DNA of 64,000 bases from Halomarinibacterium sp041392125 (GCA_041392125.1 JAWKMR010000007.1:143861-207860), one strand, 5' to 3'. Shown: positions 16,822 through 25,400, counted from the first letter of the stretch. Numbers and translations: made by a program. Notes: a model not told the origin generated them from the sequence alone.

Positions 16822-17118
16822 AAACCCGTCCCTACGATTCGACTTCGGGGCCCCGTCGCCTGAACCTTCGAAAAGAACTAAGTACTGTTTGAGTCCCGAA
16901 AACCGGGACGAGTTGTGCGTGTTCCGAAGGGAAGGCATGACGGGTGGAGAAGAATCGTTAGGACTAGACCTTTTTGGTTCTTTTTCCGGCGATGGGAAAA
17001 AGAACAGAAAGAATACCTTCTTGATTTTTTGGTTGAGCTTCACTCACAACCTTCGCATAAATAATAAGTTATGCTCGCTTGTTTTTGGCAATGAAAAAAG
17101 AACAGAAAAAATAAAATA
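16822..17118 (+). repeat. module B copy 1 (long hairpin repeat)
   Basis: Starts with the same CCCTACGATTCGAC motif, then a long imperfect hairpin around CTGTTTGAGTCCCG/CGGGACGAG, then GGACTAGACCTTTTTGG and an A/T-rich tail. Related copies start at 17417, 21890, 22838 and 37848. No protein conservation beyond DNA identity is evident. Confidence 0.92.
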
Positions 17119-17188
17119 AAGATAATGGCTTCTCGATACAAATGTTAGTCGCTACACTCCCAACATTCACTCGAAGTGACACCACTTT

Positions 17189-17416
17189 AAACCCGTCCCT
17201 ACGATTCGACTCCGGGACATCGTATTCGAGCCTTTATTACATCCCCCTCAGTCCCCCTTCAAAGGGGGAAATATACCTAGTTTTTAAGAAACCCCTCCCT
17301 TTGAAGGGAGGTTGGGAGGGATGTTATTTACTACCCTCATTTCAACCCCTAATCTTTGTTAGCAGTAACCCAAAGGAATTCCGGTGCTCCTCGGTGGCGC
17401 AAACTTAGTACGAGTT
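17189..17416 (+). repeat. module A copy 2
   Basis: Nearly identical to copy 1 and offset by exactly 595 bases. The 70 bases before it (17119-17188) carry a CTTCTCGATACA...TCGAAGTGACA unit of a dispersed palindromic family that recurs near 24820-24877 and 25630-25670. Confidence 0.95.
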
Positions 17417-17702
17417 AAACCCGTCCCTACGATTCGACTCCGGGACACGTCGCCTGAACCTTCGAAAAGAACTAAGTACTGTTTGAGTCCCGAAAACCGG
17501 GACGAGTTGTGCGTGTTCCGAAGGGAAGGGATGACGGGTGGAGAAGAATCGTTAGGACTAGACCTTTTTGGTTCTTTTTCCGGCGATGGGAAAAAGAACA
17601 GAAAGAATACCTTCTTGATTTTTTGGTTGAGCTTGCACTCGCAACCTTCGCATAAATAATGAGTTATGCTCGCTTTTTTTTGGCAATGAAAAAAGAATAG
17701 AT
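17417..17702 (+). repeat. module B copy 2
   Basis: Same 595-base offset from copy 1, with only scattered base changes, so modules A and B were duplicated together in tandem. The remaining 118 bases before msrB (17703-17820) show no repeat; they hold its promoter region. Confidence 0.92.
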
Positions 17703-17820
17703 TTAAAAGATAATTTGTGGTGAATTTCATTTTGTAAAGTCAGTTAGGTATAGCAACAAATCACGACAAAAACCACCGAGAACTTTACTAACTTTATCAT
17801 TCTAAAAATAAAAAACAAAA

Positions 17821-18282
17821 ATGCTCACCTGGAAAGACATTATTAACTTTAGCATTAACGGAAATCCCACTCCCGATAACCGTGTGGAAAAAACCGATGC
17901 CGAATGGCAGCAACAACTCACTCCGGAACAATTCCGAATTACTCGTTTAAAAGGGACCGAACGTCCCCATTCGGGAGCGCTATGTAGCATCCACGATGCC
18001 GGAAAATACAACTGTGTGTGTTGCGATACTCCTTTATTCGATTCCACCATTAAATTTGAATCAGGTACCGGTTGGCCCAGTTTTACACAACCCATTGTAG
18101 AAAATGCGATAGCCTATCACAGGGATACCTCTTTTGGAATGGTACGGGTAGAGGTGTTGTGCAACACCTGCGACGGGCATTTGGGGCATGTATTTCCCGA
18201 TGGACCTGAGCCCAGCGGCTTGCGTTATTGTATTAATTCAGAATCGTTGACCCTTCAAAAAGAGGAGGCTTCTCATGAGTAA
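17821..18282 (+). CDS. msrB: peptide-methionine (R)-S-oxide reductase
   Basis: A 153-aa MsrB. Zinc ligands are Cys65/Cys68 and Cys114/Cys117 (CNTCDGHLGH), and the resolving stretch is LRYCINSESL with catalytic Cys137. SGTGWPSF is the substrate loop. No signal peptide is present, so it acts in the cytoplasm, reducing the R epimer of methionine sulfoxide in proteins. It overlaps msrA by eight bases, so both stereoisomers are handled by one operon. Confidence 0.96.
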   Translation: MLTWKDIINFSINGNPTPDNRVEKTDAEWQQQLTPEQFRITRLKGTERPHSGALCSIHDAGKYNCVCCDTPLFDSTIKFESGTGWPSFTQPIVENAIAYHRDTSFGMVRVEVLCNTCDGHLGHVFPDGPEPSGLRYCINSESLTLQKEEASHE

Positions 18283-18811
18283 GTTAGACATTATGACGGT
18301 AGGGGGAGGTTGCTTTTGGTGCACCGAAGCCATTTTTCAACAACTCAAAGGCGTTTCAAAAGTAGTTTCCGGGTATACGGGTGGAAACGCCCCTGGCAAA
18401 CCCACCTATCGTGAGGTGTGTTCAGGTTTAACAGGACATGCGGAAGTAGTGCAAATTACCTACGATGCTTCGGTGATTTCCTATGAAGAACTACTGGTAA
18501 TTTTCATGACCACTCATGACCCCACTACCTTAAATAAGCAGGGAGCCGATGTAGGAACCCAATACCGCTCGGTGATTTATTATCATAATGAAACACAAAG
18601 GGAAATTGCTTCCGAAGTAATAACCCAAATGGCAGCTTTTTATGACAAACCTATCGTTACTGAAATTAGTCCCTTGGCAACTTTTTATGAGGCCGAAGAT
18701 TACCATCAAAATTATTACAACCAGAATAGGGATCAGGGATATTGTAGCTTTGTCATTTCACCTAAGTTGGCTAAATTGCGAAAGGTCTATGCTAACAAAC
18801 TAAAAAGCTAA
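18275..18811 (+). CDS. msrA: peptide-methionine (S)-S-oxide reductase
   Basis: A 178-aa MsrA with the active-site stretch GGGCFWCTEA (catalytic Cys13) and the family segments VVSGYTGG, TYREVCSG.TGHAE, and HDPTTLNKQGADVGTQYRS. Length and motifs are standard. It starts inside the end of msrB. It reduces the S epimer of methionine sulfoxide using thioredoxin. Confidence 0.97.
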   Translation: MSKLDIMTVGGGCFWCTEAIFQQLKGVSKVVSGYTGGNAPGKPTYREVCSGLTGHAEVVQITYDASVISYEELLVIFMTTHDPTTLNKQGADVGTQYRSVIYYHNETQREIASEVITQMAAFYDKPIVTEISPLATFYEAEDYHQNYYNQNRDQGYCSFVISPKLAKLRKVYANKLKS

Positions 18812-18887
18812 AGGCTTTTTCCTGTATCTTTCAAAAAAAGTGTAACTTTCGTTGACAAGAATCAACTAATCACCAAAAGTATACACC

Positions 18888-19448
18888 ATGTCCATTTTTC
18901 TTATTTTACTGGGAATTCTCCTTTTGTTGGCACTATTTGCCATCTCTGTTTTCAACAAATTCGTAAAAAATAAAAATCAGGTAAAAGATGCCTGGAGCAA
19001 TATCGATGTAGGTTTAAAACGCCGTTACGACCTTATTCCCAATCTGGTAGAGACCGTAAAGGGTTATGCAGCTCACGAAAAAGGGACGCTGGAAAATGTC
19101 ATTAAAGCCCGTAATGCGGCCATGTCGGTTCCTTCAGACGATATTAATGCACATATAAAAGCTGAAAATCATCTGCAACAAACCCTTCGCAGTATTTTTG
19201 CCCTTGCGGAAGCTTATCCGGACTTGAAAGCCAATACCAATTTTCTTCAGTTGCAAGGCAAGTTAGCCGAAATTGAAGAATCGTTGGAACGCACCCGAAG
19301 ATTTTACAACAGCACCGTTCGCGAAAATAATACCTATGGCGAAAGCTTCCCGGGAGTTATCTTTGCCGGAATGATGCCTTACCAGTCCTTCAGCTATTTT
19401 GAAGTGGATGCTGCCGAGCGGGAGAACGTTAAAGTAGATTTTTCATAA
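18888..19448 (+). CDS. LemA family protein
   Basis: A 186-aa protein with one N-terminal membrane helix (about residues 3-22) and a long helical domain: NKNQVKDAWSNIDVGLKRRYDLIPNLVETV is the LemA signature region (given here only as its start, residues 28-57). LemA proteins are membrane-anchored helical bundles of unclear role and are often coupled to DUF2207 or TPM-domain genes. Here the next gene, nine bases downstream, is DUF2207, the usual pairing. Confidence 0.93.
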   Translation: MSIFLILLGILLLLALFAISVFNKFVKNKNQVKDAWSNIDVGLKRRYDLIPNLVETVKGYAAHEKGTLENVIKARNAAMSVPSDDINAHIKAENHLQQTLRSIFALAEAYPDLKANTNFLQLQGKLAEIEESLERTRRFYNSTVRENNTYGESFPGVIFAGMMPYQSFSYFEVDAAERENVKVDFS

Positions 19449-19457
19449 GTCCCTTTG

Positions 19458-21131
19458 ATGAAAAGAAAAGTTGCTTTTCTGTTATTCGTACTCCTTTGGG
19501 GATATGGGTTTTCGCAAGGATTCACGGTCGATAATTTTGTAGCCGACATCTATTTAGATACCGATGGTTCTTTTAGGGTGGAAGAACATTACGACATTAC
19601 TTTTTCTGCCTATAAACATGGTATTTTCAGAAATATTCAGCTGAAGTATGACATGACCAATGAAGCGGGAAGTTTTGAAAAACGCCGCATAAAAATATCC
19701 CGAATCGAAGTGCCCGGCCATCACTTTGAAACTTCTGGGAAATTGCGCAGACAAGTAGAAGGCGAGGTAGAAATTAAAATTGGGGATAAAAACAAAACCA
19801 TTATTGGCCCCCAGCAGTACGATATTTACTATACCGTTAAAAACGCTTTTTTGTATGAAAGTAAAGCCACTTATTTTTATTGGAATATAAAACCGCCCCA
19901 ATGGCAAGCGCCTTTTCAAAAAGTAACTTTCCGCATTCATGTACCAGAAGATATAGCGATAAGCACCGAAGATTTACAGGTATACGCAGGAGCTTTGGGT
20001 GCTACCGATGGTAGCCAGTTTAATATCACCTTTCAGAATGGGGTGTATACGGTACAGAGCAAAGAAGGCTTTTATTCTTATTACGGACAAAGTGTTACAG
20101 CGTTACTAGCATTGCCTAACGGAAGTATCGCCGAATACAAGCCTTGGTGGCCTTTTGGGGCCTATTATGGCTGGACACTCATTATAGGGCTACTCATAAT
20201 TGGGTTCTACTTCCTTTGGCGAAAACATGGAAAGGAAGACAAGGTTATCTCGGCCACTAGTTACTATCCGCCCCAAGGGATAGATCCTGCCTTAGCAGGA
20301 TATTTAATAGACGATAGTGCCGATACCTACGACCTCATTTCCCTAATACCCTATTGGGGAGCTAAAGGGCTTATTACCATAGAAGAAATACCTAAAAAAG
20401 GATGGCTCACCAAAGCCGATATCAAACTGAAACGTATAAAAGACCTTCCCGGCGATGCACCCCATTACGAGCGATTGATGTTCAACGGACTGCTTAGAAG
20501 CGGGGAAGTAACTATAAGTTCTCTCAAAGATACTTTTTATACCACCATGAACTCGGCGAAGAGCAGCCTTAAAACCGCAGCACAGCCTTATTATATTGCT
20601 AAATCCCGAAAAGTAATGATTCAAACGGCATTGGTATTGGTGTTGCTACTGCTGGCACTTCCTTTTTTGGTGCTTACCCTATGGGGTGTCTGGCCGATGG
20701 TGTTTGTAATACTCACTTGTGTGGTACTGCTTATTTTGAACAGGTATATGACCAAGAAGAATCCCAAGGGCAATACGGTATATGCACAATTATTGGGCTT
20801 TCAAAAGTTTGTCAAACTATCGGAGGCAAAGAAGTTGAAAACACTCCTTGCAGAAGACCCTCGTTATTTTGAAGATACGATGGCCTATGCCATGGCATTT
20901 GGCTTGTTCAACCAGTGGGCGAAGAAGTTCGACACGCTTAATATACCCCCGCCTACATGGTATAACTCTCATTCCAACAATGCCTTTACCATGCATCATT
21001 TTTCGAACTCCTTTTCCAGTGCTATGTCTACAGCTCGGTCTACAATGGTAAGCTCACCCAGCTCGTCCGGTAGTGGTGGTGGCGGCTCCAGCGGCGGCGG
21101 TTTTGGCGGCGGTGGCGGCGGAAGTTGGTAG
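19458..21131 (+). CDS. DUF2207 domain-containing membrane protein
   Basis: A 557-aa protein with a signal peptide (FLLFVLLWGYGFSQ), an extracytoplasmic beta domain (about residues 20-225), a membrane helix near 235-250, a cytoplasmic segment, two further helices around 390-430, and a C-terminal tail of glycine and serine ending GGGGGGSW. This is the DUF2207 layout; the Gly-rich tail is typical. I use the ATG at 19458; a TTG three bases upstream is in frame. Paired with lemA. Function unproven in the family. Confidence 0.92.
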   Translation: MKRKVAFLLFVLLWGYGFSQGFTVDNFVADIYLDTDGSFRVEEHYDITFSAYKHGIFRNIQLKYDMTNEAGSFEKRRIKISRIEVPGHHFETSGKLRRQVEGEVEIKIGDKNKTIIGPQQYDIYYTVKNAFLYESKATYFYWNIKPPQWQAPFQKVTFRIHVPEDIAISTEDLQVYAGALGATDGSQFNITFQNGVYTVQSKEGFYSYYGQSVTALLALPNGSIAEYKPWWPFGAYYGWTLIIGLLIIGFYFLWRKHGKEDKVISATSYYPPQGIDPALAGYLIDDSADTYDLISLIPYWGAKGLITIEEIPKKGWLTKADIKLKRIKDLPGDAPHYERLMFNGLLRSGEVTISSLKDTFYTTMNSAKSSLKTAAQPYYIAKSRKVMIQTALVLVLLLLALPFLVLTLWGVWPMVFVILTCVVLLILNRYMTKKNPKGNTVYAQLLGFQKFVKLSEAKKLKTLLAEDPRYFEDTMAYAMAFGLFNQWAKKFDTLNIPPPTWYNSHSNNAFTMHHFSNSFSSAMSTARSTMVSSPSSSGSGGGGSSGGGFGGGGGGSW

Positions 21132-21133
21132 TG

Positions 21134-21284
21134 AGGTAAAAGGTCAAGGGTGAAGGGTGTAGGGTCAAAGGTCAAAGGTCAAAGGTCAAAGGTCAAAGGT
21201 CAAACATCTAACATACCAACAATCCAACAATCCAAAAATCCAAAACCCAAGACCCAAGACCCAAGACTAACTAAGATTTATAAA
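21134..21284 (+). repeat. heptamer array plus ATCTAACATACC / CCCAAGA composite
   Basis: Three bases after the DUF2207 stop, GGTCAAA-type heptamers run to about 21204. They are followed by ATCTAACATACCAACAATCC and then CCCAAGA units and CTAACTAAGATTTATAAACC. The same order recurs at 22411 and 37434, and part of it at 27644. Confidence 0.9.
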
Positions 21285-21536
21285 CCCTCCCTAAGATTCG
21301 ACTTCAGAACATCCTTAAAAGAACCCCGAAGGAATTCCAGTGATAGACGGTGGCGCAAGCGGAAGTGCGTTTTGCGGAGCAAAAAGAAAGCATGCAGCGT
21401 TAGCGACAGCCGCGGTTTTGGCGTTGCCAAAAATCACCTTAATTCCTTCTTGAATTTTTTGGTTCGTTTTTGTTTCAAGACAAAAATGAACAGTAAGAAC
21501 AGCAATAGGAAAGAACAAAAAGAAATCCTTAAAAGG
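21285..21536 (+). repeat. truncated module A joined to module C
   Basis: The left end of module A (CCCTAAGATTCGAC) jumps to its right end (CCCGAAGGAATTCCAG...GGTGGCGC), with the middle missing. Module C follows (AGCGGAAGTGCGTTTTGCG, AAAGAAAGCATG, TTTTTTGGTTCG, AAAATGAACAG). Other module C copies lie at about 24452 and 25214. Confidence 0.85.
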
Positions 21537-21607
21537 TGAAGGCTCATAAGAGTTCATTCATTTTTCCCTCCCTAATGGAAAGGGGTCAGGGTGGGGACTA
21601 TCCCAAG
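21537..21607 (+). repeat. module E copy 1
   Basis: GGCTCATAAGAGTTCATTCATTTT, a CCCTCCCTAATGG/GGTCAGGGTGGGGAC near-palindrome, then ATCCCAAGAC. A second copy is at 38153-38231. Confidence 0.8.
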
Positions 21608-21622
21608 ACTAACTAAGATTTA

Positions 21623-21835
21623 TAAACCGTCCCTACGATTCGACTTCGAGGCTCGTTATTCTAGCCTTTATTACATCCCCCTTAATCCCCCTTCAAAGGG
21701 GGAAATATACCTAGTTCTAAAGAAACCCCTCCCTTTGAAGGGAGGTTGGGAGGGATGTTATTTACCGCCTTACGATTCGATCCCTAACTTTGTTAGCAGT
21801 AACCCGAAGGAATTCCAGTGATAGACGGTGGCGCA
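21623..21835 (+). repeat. module A copy 3
   Basis: Full module A with both G/C palindromes, ending GGTGGCGC. Degenerate GGGTAATAGG-type sequence (21836-21889) joins it to module B. Confidence 0.93.
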
Positions 21836-21889
21836 TTGAAAGGTTAAGGGTAATAGGTAAGTAGTGAGTGATGAGAGGTGAGTAGAATT

Positions 21890-22080
21890 AAAAACCGTCC
21901 CTACGTTTCGACTTCGGGCCCCCGCCGTTTGAAGCTTTGAGAACAACAAAAAGCTGTTTGAGACCTGTTTACAGGGCGAGTTCTTTTTGTTGCAAAGTGA
22001 AAACGTAGCGGGTGAACAAGAAACGTTAGGACTAGACCTTTTTGGTTCTTTTTTTGGCAATGAAAAAAAGAACAGAACAA
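21890..22080 (+). repeat. module B copy 3 (AACAACAAAAAGCTG hairpin type)
   Basis: A variant in which the hairpin arms are CAACAAAAAGCTGTTTGAG and GGCGAGTTCTTTTTGTTG. The A/T-rich end stops 38 bases before the DUF2188 start codon. Confidence 0.88.
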
Positions 22081-22118
22081 AAAAACTCTTTCCTATCTTT
22101 ACCAAAGAAAACAAAAGC

Positions 22119-22415
22119 ATGACTTCCAACAACAAAGGGCTTGCCGCAGCCATACAATCGCTTATTAAAGCCATTTTAAAAGCCCTGGGTAAGGGAGGAG
22201 GGGATAGCTCTCGTACTTGGCACCAACATGTAGTCCCCTATGAAGGAGACTGGGCAGTTCGTCGTGAAGGCAACCAACGCATTACTTCCAAACACCGCAA
22301 GCAAAGCACTGCGATTAACAAAGCCAAAACTATTGCCAAACGCCATAAAGCCGATGTCATCATTCACAGGGAGAACGGGGAGATCCGGGAGCGAATTAGT
22401 TTTAGTGATGGGTAA
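22119..22415 (+). CDS. DUF2188 domain-containing small protein
   Basis: A 98-aa basic cytoplasmic protein. The C-terminal 65 residues, WHQHVVPYEGDWAVRREGN onwards, match the DUF2188 pattern: HVVP, W.V..EG, conserved Ala/Ile spacing and a final GEIRERISF. The frame is open upstream to 21987, but those codons are module B repeat, so I start at the ATG at 22119. The TAA stop is inside the first unit of a heptamer array. The gene is embedded in repeats on both sides. Family function is unknown. Confidence 0.8.
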   Translation: MTSNNKGLAAAIQSLIKAILKALGKGGGDSSRTWHQHVVPYEGDWAVRREGNQRITSKHRKQSTAINKAKTIAKRHKADVIIHRENGEIRERISFSDG

Positions 22416-22562
22416 AGGGTAAAGGGTGAAGGGTGAAGGGTCAAAGGTCAAAAGTCAAAGGTCAAAAGTCAAAGGTCAAAGGTCAAAGGTCAAACATCTA
22501 ACATACCAACAATCTAACAATCCAAAAATCCAAAACCCAAGACCCAAGACTAACTAAGATTT
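22411..22562 (+). repeat. heptamer array plus composite, copy 2
   Basis: GGTAAAG units start within the DUF2188 stop codon, change to GGTCAAA, then pass into ATCTAACATACCAAC, CCCAAGA units and CTAACTAAGATTTATAAACC as at 21134. Confidence 0.92.
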
Positions 22563-22776
22563 ATAAACCGTCCCTACGTTTCGACTTCGGGGCTCGTTAT
22601 TCGAGCCTTTATTACATCCCCCTTAATCCCCCTTCAAAGGGGGAAATATACCTAGTTCTAAAGAAACCCCTCCCTTTGAAGGGAGGTTGGGAGGGATGTT
22701 ATTTACTACCCTACAATTCGACCCCTAAATTTTGTTAGCAGGAACCCGAAGGAATTTCAGTGCTCCTCGGTGGCGC
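22563..22776 (+). repeat. module A copy 4
   Basis: Full module A with both palindromes; the right end reads GAATTTCAGTGCTCCTCGG. Followed by the same GGTTAAGGGTAATGGG linker as after copy 3. Confidence 0.93.
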
Positions 22777-22837
22777 ATTGAAAGGTTAAGGGTAATGGGT
22801 AATGGGTAAGTAGTGAGTGATGAGAGGTGAGTAGAAT

Positions 22838-23060
22838 TAAAAACCGTCCCTACGATTCGACTCCGGGACACGTCGCCTGAACTTTCGAAAAGAACTAAGT
22901 ACTGTTTGAGTCCCGAAAATCGGGACGAGTTGTACGTGTTCCGAAGGGAAGGCTTGACGGGTGGACAAGAATCGTAAGGACTAGACCTTTTTGGTTCTTT
23001 TTTTGGCAATGAAAAAAAGAACAGAAAGAATACCTTCTTGATTTTTTTTTTGAACTTCGC
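22838..23060 (+). repeat. module B copy 4
   Basis: AGAACTAAGTACTGTTTGAG arm type as in copies 1 and 2. From 23061 to 23290 the sequence decays into A/T-rich DNA with no clear feature before the promoter at 23291. Confidence 0.9.
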
Positions 23061-23290
23061 TCGCAACCTTTGTGCAACTAATTAGTTATAATCGCATGTG
23101 TGCTAAGGCAAAAATGAACATAAAGACGGCGATAGGAAAAAGAACAAAAAGAATTTCTTTTAGACCTTTTGGTTCAAACTACACTCATAACTTTCACCTT
23201 ATTTATAGGAAAAATCCTAAGTATTCGCAATAATAATCCGTTAAAATTCATGTTTATTACGGTTAAGCGTAAAATATGTTAAAAAACTTG

Positions 23291-23320
23291 TTGATATTTT
23301 AAAATTATGATGTACATTTC
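23291..23320 (+). promoter_or_regulatory. putative promoter of the three-gene mini-operon
   Basis: TTG (23291-23293), 19 bases, then TACATTTC (23313-23320), one mismatch from TAnnTTTG. The predicted start leaves a leader of about 45 bases. It contains a hairpin, TTCGGTTTT/AAAACCGAA (23341-23366), ending four bases before the first ATG. Confidence 0.5.
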
Positions 23321-23370
23321 GGCACCTTAAAAGGGTACCTTTCGGTTTTTTAATTTTAAAACCGAAAACA

Positions 23371-23532
23371 ATGAAACATTTTAAGTCTATTTTAGCAGCA
23401 GCTGCTATTGCATTAGTAATTGTGGGCTGCACCCCCGAAAGCCAAAACAGTGATGACTACCAAACCGAGAAGGATAAAAATTGCCCGCCTAACGATACCA
23501 ATTGCAACGGCATACCGGACAATCAGGAATAG
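23371..23532 (+). CDS. small lipoprotein (53 aa)
   Basis: A 53-aa open frame with a clear lipoprotein signal: basic N-terminus MKHF, an Ala/Ile-rich hydrophobic core and the lipobox VIVGC (Cys near residue 22). The mature part is about 32 residues, acidic, with two Cys in NCPPNDTNCNG, then GIPDNQE. The pattern D-x-N-x-NG-x-PD recalls thrombospondin type-3-like calcium motifs. It is the first of three closely packed small genes. I do not recognise the family. Confidence 0.7.
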   Translation: MKHFKSILAAAAIALVIVGCTPESQNSDDYQTEKDKNCPPNDTNCNGIPDNQE

Positions 23533-23548
23533 CGCAATCGTTTATTTT

Positions 23549-24037
23549 TTGATTGCCTTTACGGGGCCCTTTTTACATCTTTTTGGAGATGCAGAAGCAC
23601 AAGGCCCACTCCATTGGCGCTGGATGACTTCCTTCCTCAATGCTTTTGGGTGGGCTTTATTTCCCCTTTTTATGGGACTTGGCTTGCTATCCCTTTCCAA
23701 AAAATTACCCCTTGAGTTTAAAAATGCACTGCAAAGCATTGCCTTTGTGTCTATCGCCATTGGCGGATTTTATATCGCCTACTGTGTAATACCCATTAAA
23801 GATTTTACCAATCTTCAGTATTATTTTATGCTTTCCCTTATAGGCATCCTATCTGCTTTTGCATGCCAGTATTTGATGCGTTTGGCCAATTACGCCGAAG
23901 ACAAACTGAAAGCGGCTATCGATCGTTTAATTACCTTTATTGTAAGGGCCGAAGGCAACTATGTAAGATCTGAGAAAAAGGAAACCTACTTCAACGATTA
24001 CATAGAGGAGTTAAATCAGATAAATAAAAATCTATGA
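23549..24037 (+). CDS. small multi-pass membrane protein, second gene of mini-operon
   Basis: About 162 aa with hydrophobic segments around residues 1-12, 32-47, 63-80 and 92-108, followed by a charged cytoplasmic-looking tail (AEDKLKAAIDRLITF, RSEKKETYFNDYIEE). The open frame begins at 23420 inside the lipoprotein gene in another frame; I place the start at a TTG 17 bases after the lipoprotein stop, but ATG at a later position is possible. It overlaps the next gene by four bases. No family recognised. Confidence 0.6.
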   Translation: MIAFTGPFLHLFGDAEAQGPLHWRWMTSFLNAFGWALFPLFMGLGLLSLSKKLPLEFKNALQSIAFVSIAIGGFYIAYCVIPIKDFTNLQYYFMLSLIGILSAFACQYLMRLANYAEDKLKAAIDRLITFIVRAEGNYVRSEKKETYFNDYIEELNQINKNL

Positions 24038-24195
24038 AACGACAAGAAGGGGAGCAGCTTGTACGTGAATTAAAGGAAAAAGGGTTACTGAAAAACCCCA
24101 AAACACTGGAAGCCCTTTCCGATAGTATTGCTACCTACATCAAAGATCAGGTTAAAAAAAACAGTTCCAATAACGCCCGGCTGTTGTTTTTCTAA
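24034..24195 (+). CDS. 53-aa cytoplasmic protein, third gene of mini-operon
   Basis: The ATG lies within the stop of the membrane gene (ATGA overlap), a sign of translational coupling. The product begins MKRQEGEQLVRELKEKGLL, is mostly helical and charged, has no membrane segment and ends ARLLFF. It has no recognised family. Its close coupling argues that it is a real gene rather than chance. Confidence 0.6.
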   Translation: MKRQEGEQLVRELKEKGLLKNPKTLEALSDSIATYIKDQVKKNSSNNARLLFF

Positions 24196-24236
24196 TTAGG
24201 TCCTGGATTCTGGGTCTTGGGTACTAGGTTATTGAA

Positions 24237-24632
24237 ATTGTCCCTACGATTCGACTTCGGAACATGGTATTCGAGCCTTTATTACATCCCCCTCAGTCCC
24301 CCTTCAAAGGGGGAAATATACCTAGTTCTAAAGAAACCCCTCCCTTTGAAGGGAGGTTGGGAGGGATGTTATTTACTACCCTACAATTCGACCCCTAAAT
24401 TTTGTTAGCAGGAATCCGAAGAACTTTCAGGAATAGTGCAGTCCTGAGCGGAAGTGCGTTTTGCGAAGCAAAAAGAAAGCATGTAGCGATTGGGGCAAGC
24501 GGTGCTGCATTGCAGCAATTCCCTCAAGTTCTTCTTGATTTTTTGGTTCGTTTTGCATCAAGGCAAAATGAACAGAAAGAATACCTTCTTGACTTTTTTA
24601 GTTGAGCTTCACTCGCAACCTTCGTGTAACTA
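24237..24632 (+). repeat. module A copy 5 with module C
   Basis: Module A followed by CTGAGCGGAAGTGCGTTTTGCG and the module C body. Almost the same 400 bases recur at 24996-25400. Confidence 0.94.
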
Positions 24633-24690
24633 TTTAGTTACACTCGCTTGTGCATCAAGGCAAAATGAACAGAAAGAACCGTAAGGACTA

Positions 24691-24757
24691 GACCTGCCTG
24701 CCTGCCGGCAGGCAGGTTTGGTTCGATGTTACCCTGAGCGCAGTCGAAGGGTTGGGC
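24691..24757. repeat. two palindromic units nested in a module B fragment
   Basis: A perfect 20-bp palindrome CCTGCCTGCCGGCAGGCAGG (24697-24716) and a second unit ACCCTGAGCGCAGTCGAAGGGT (24731-24752). They interrupt sequence that in module B copy 4 runs uninterrupted as GGACTAGACCTTTTTGG...GGCAATGAAAAAAAG. Confidence 0.8.
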
Positions 24758-24919
24758 AATGAAAAAAAGAACAGAAAGAAAAGCAATGGAAAAAGAAAAG
24801 AAGGAATAAATATACCTCAAAAGCTTCTCATTACAAATGTGGTGCGTAAATCCCCAAAATTCACTCGAAGTGACACTTAGGCAAAGGATAAAGGGTGAAA
24901 GGTGCTGGATACTGATTAT

Positions 24920-24992
24920 GTCATTCCCTGCTCGACAGGGAATCCATCATACAATTAATCGTGGACGCCCAGTCTAGCTGAGCGTGACAAGA
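24920..24992. repeat. REP-like palindrome (GTCATTCCCTG type)
   Basis: ATTCCCTGCTCGACAGGGAAT is an inverted repeat with a five-base loop, followed by CTGAGCGTGAC, the typical partner sequence of this widely scattered unit. Preceded at 24820-24877 by a TCGAAGTGACA unit. Confidence 0.75.
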
Positions 24993-24995
24993 CCT

Positions 24996-25400
24996 ATAAA
25001 CCCGTCCCTACGTTTCGACTTCGGAACATGGTATTCGAGCCTTTATTACATCCCCCTCAGTCCCCCTTCAAAGGGGGAAATATACCTAGTTCTAAAGAAA
25101 CCCCTCCCTTTGAAGGGAGGTTGGGAGGGATGTTATTTACTACCCTACAATTCGACCCCTAAATTTTGTTAGCAGGAATCCGAAGAACTTTCAGGAATAG
25201 TGAAGTCCTGAGCGGAAGTGCGTTTTGCGAAGAAAAAAGAAAGCATGTAGCGATTGGGGCAAGCGGTGCTGCAACGCAGCAATTCCCTCAAGTTCTTCTT
25301 GATTTTTTGGTTCGTTTTGCATCAAGGCAAAATGAACAGAGAGAATACCTTCTTGACTTTTTTAGTTGAGCTTCACTCGCAATCCTCTCCCAGTATGTGA
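24996..25400 (+). repeat. module A copy 6 with module C
   Basis: Matches 24237-24632 nearly base for base, offset by about 765 bases, forming a pair of long direct repeats. After it, 25401-25560 holds degenerate CCCAAAA-type heptamers and no gene. Confidence 0.94.

Noticed and set aside
16810..17730. Minus-strand frames with KKVFFLFFF and PKRSSPND in several module B copies
   Set aside because: They follow DNA-level repeat identity, lack a plausible start and appear only where module B is present, with no sign of codon-level selection.
21987..22118. Upstream extension of the DUF2188 gene
   Set aside because: The extra codons are module B repeat sequence; homology starts near the ATG at 22119.
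23420..23548. N-terminal extension of the mini-operon membrane protein
   Set aside because: It overlaps the lipoprotein gene in another frame and gives a basic, non-hydrophobic N-terminus that does not fit a membrane protein start.
24402..24605. 67-residue frame and its copy at 25166-25369
   Set aside because: Both lie in module C and are identical because the DNA is repeated; no start signal or family evidence.
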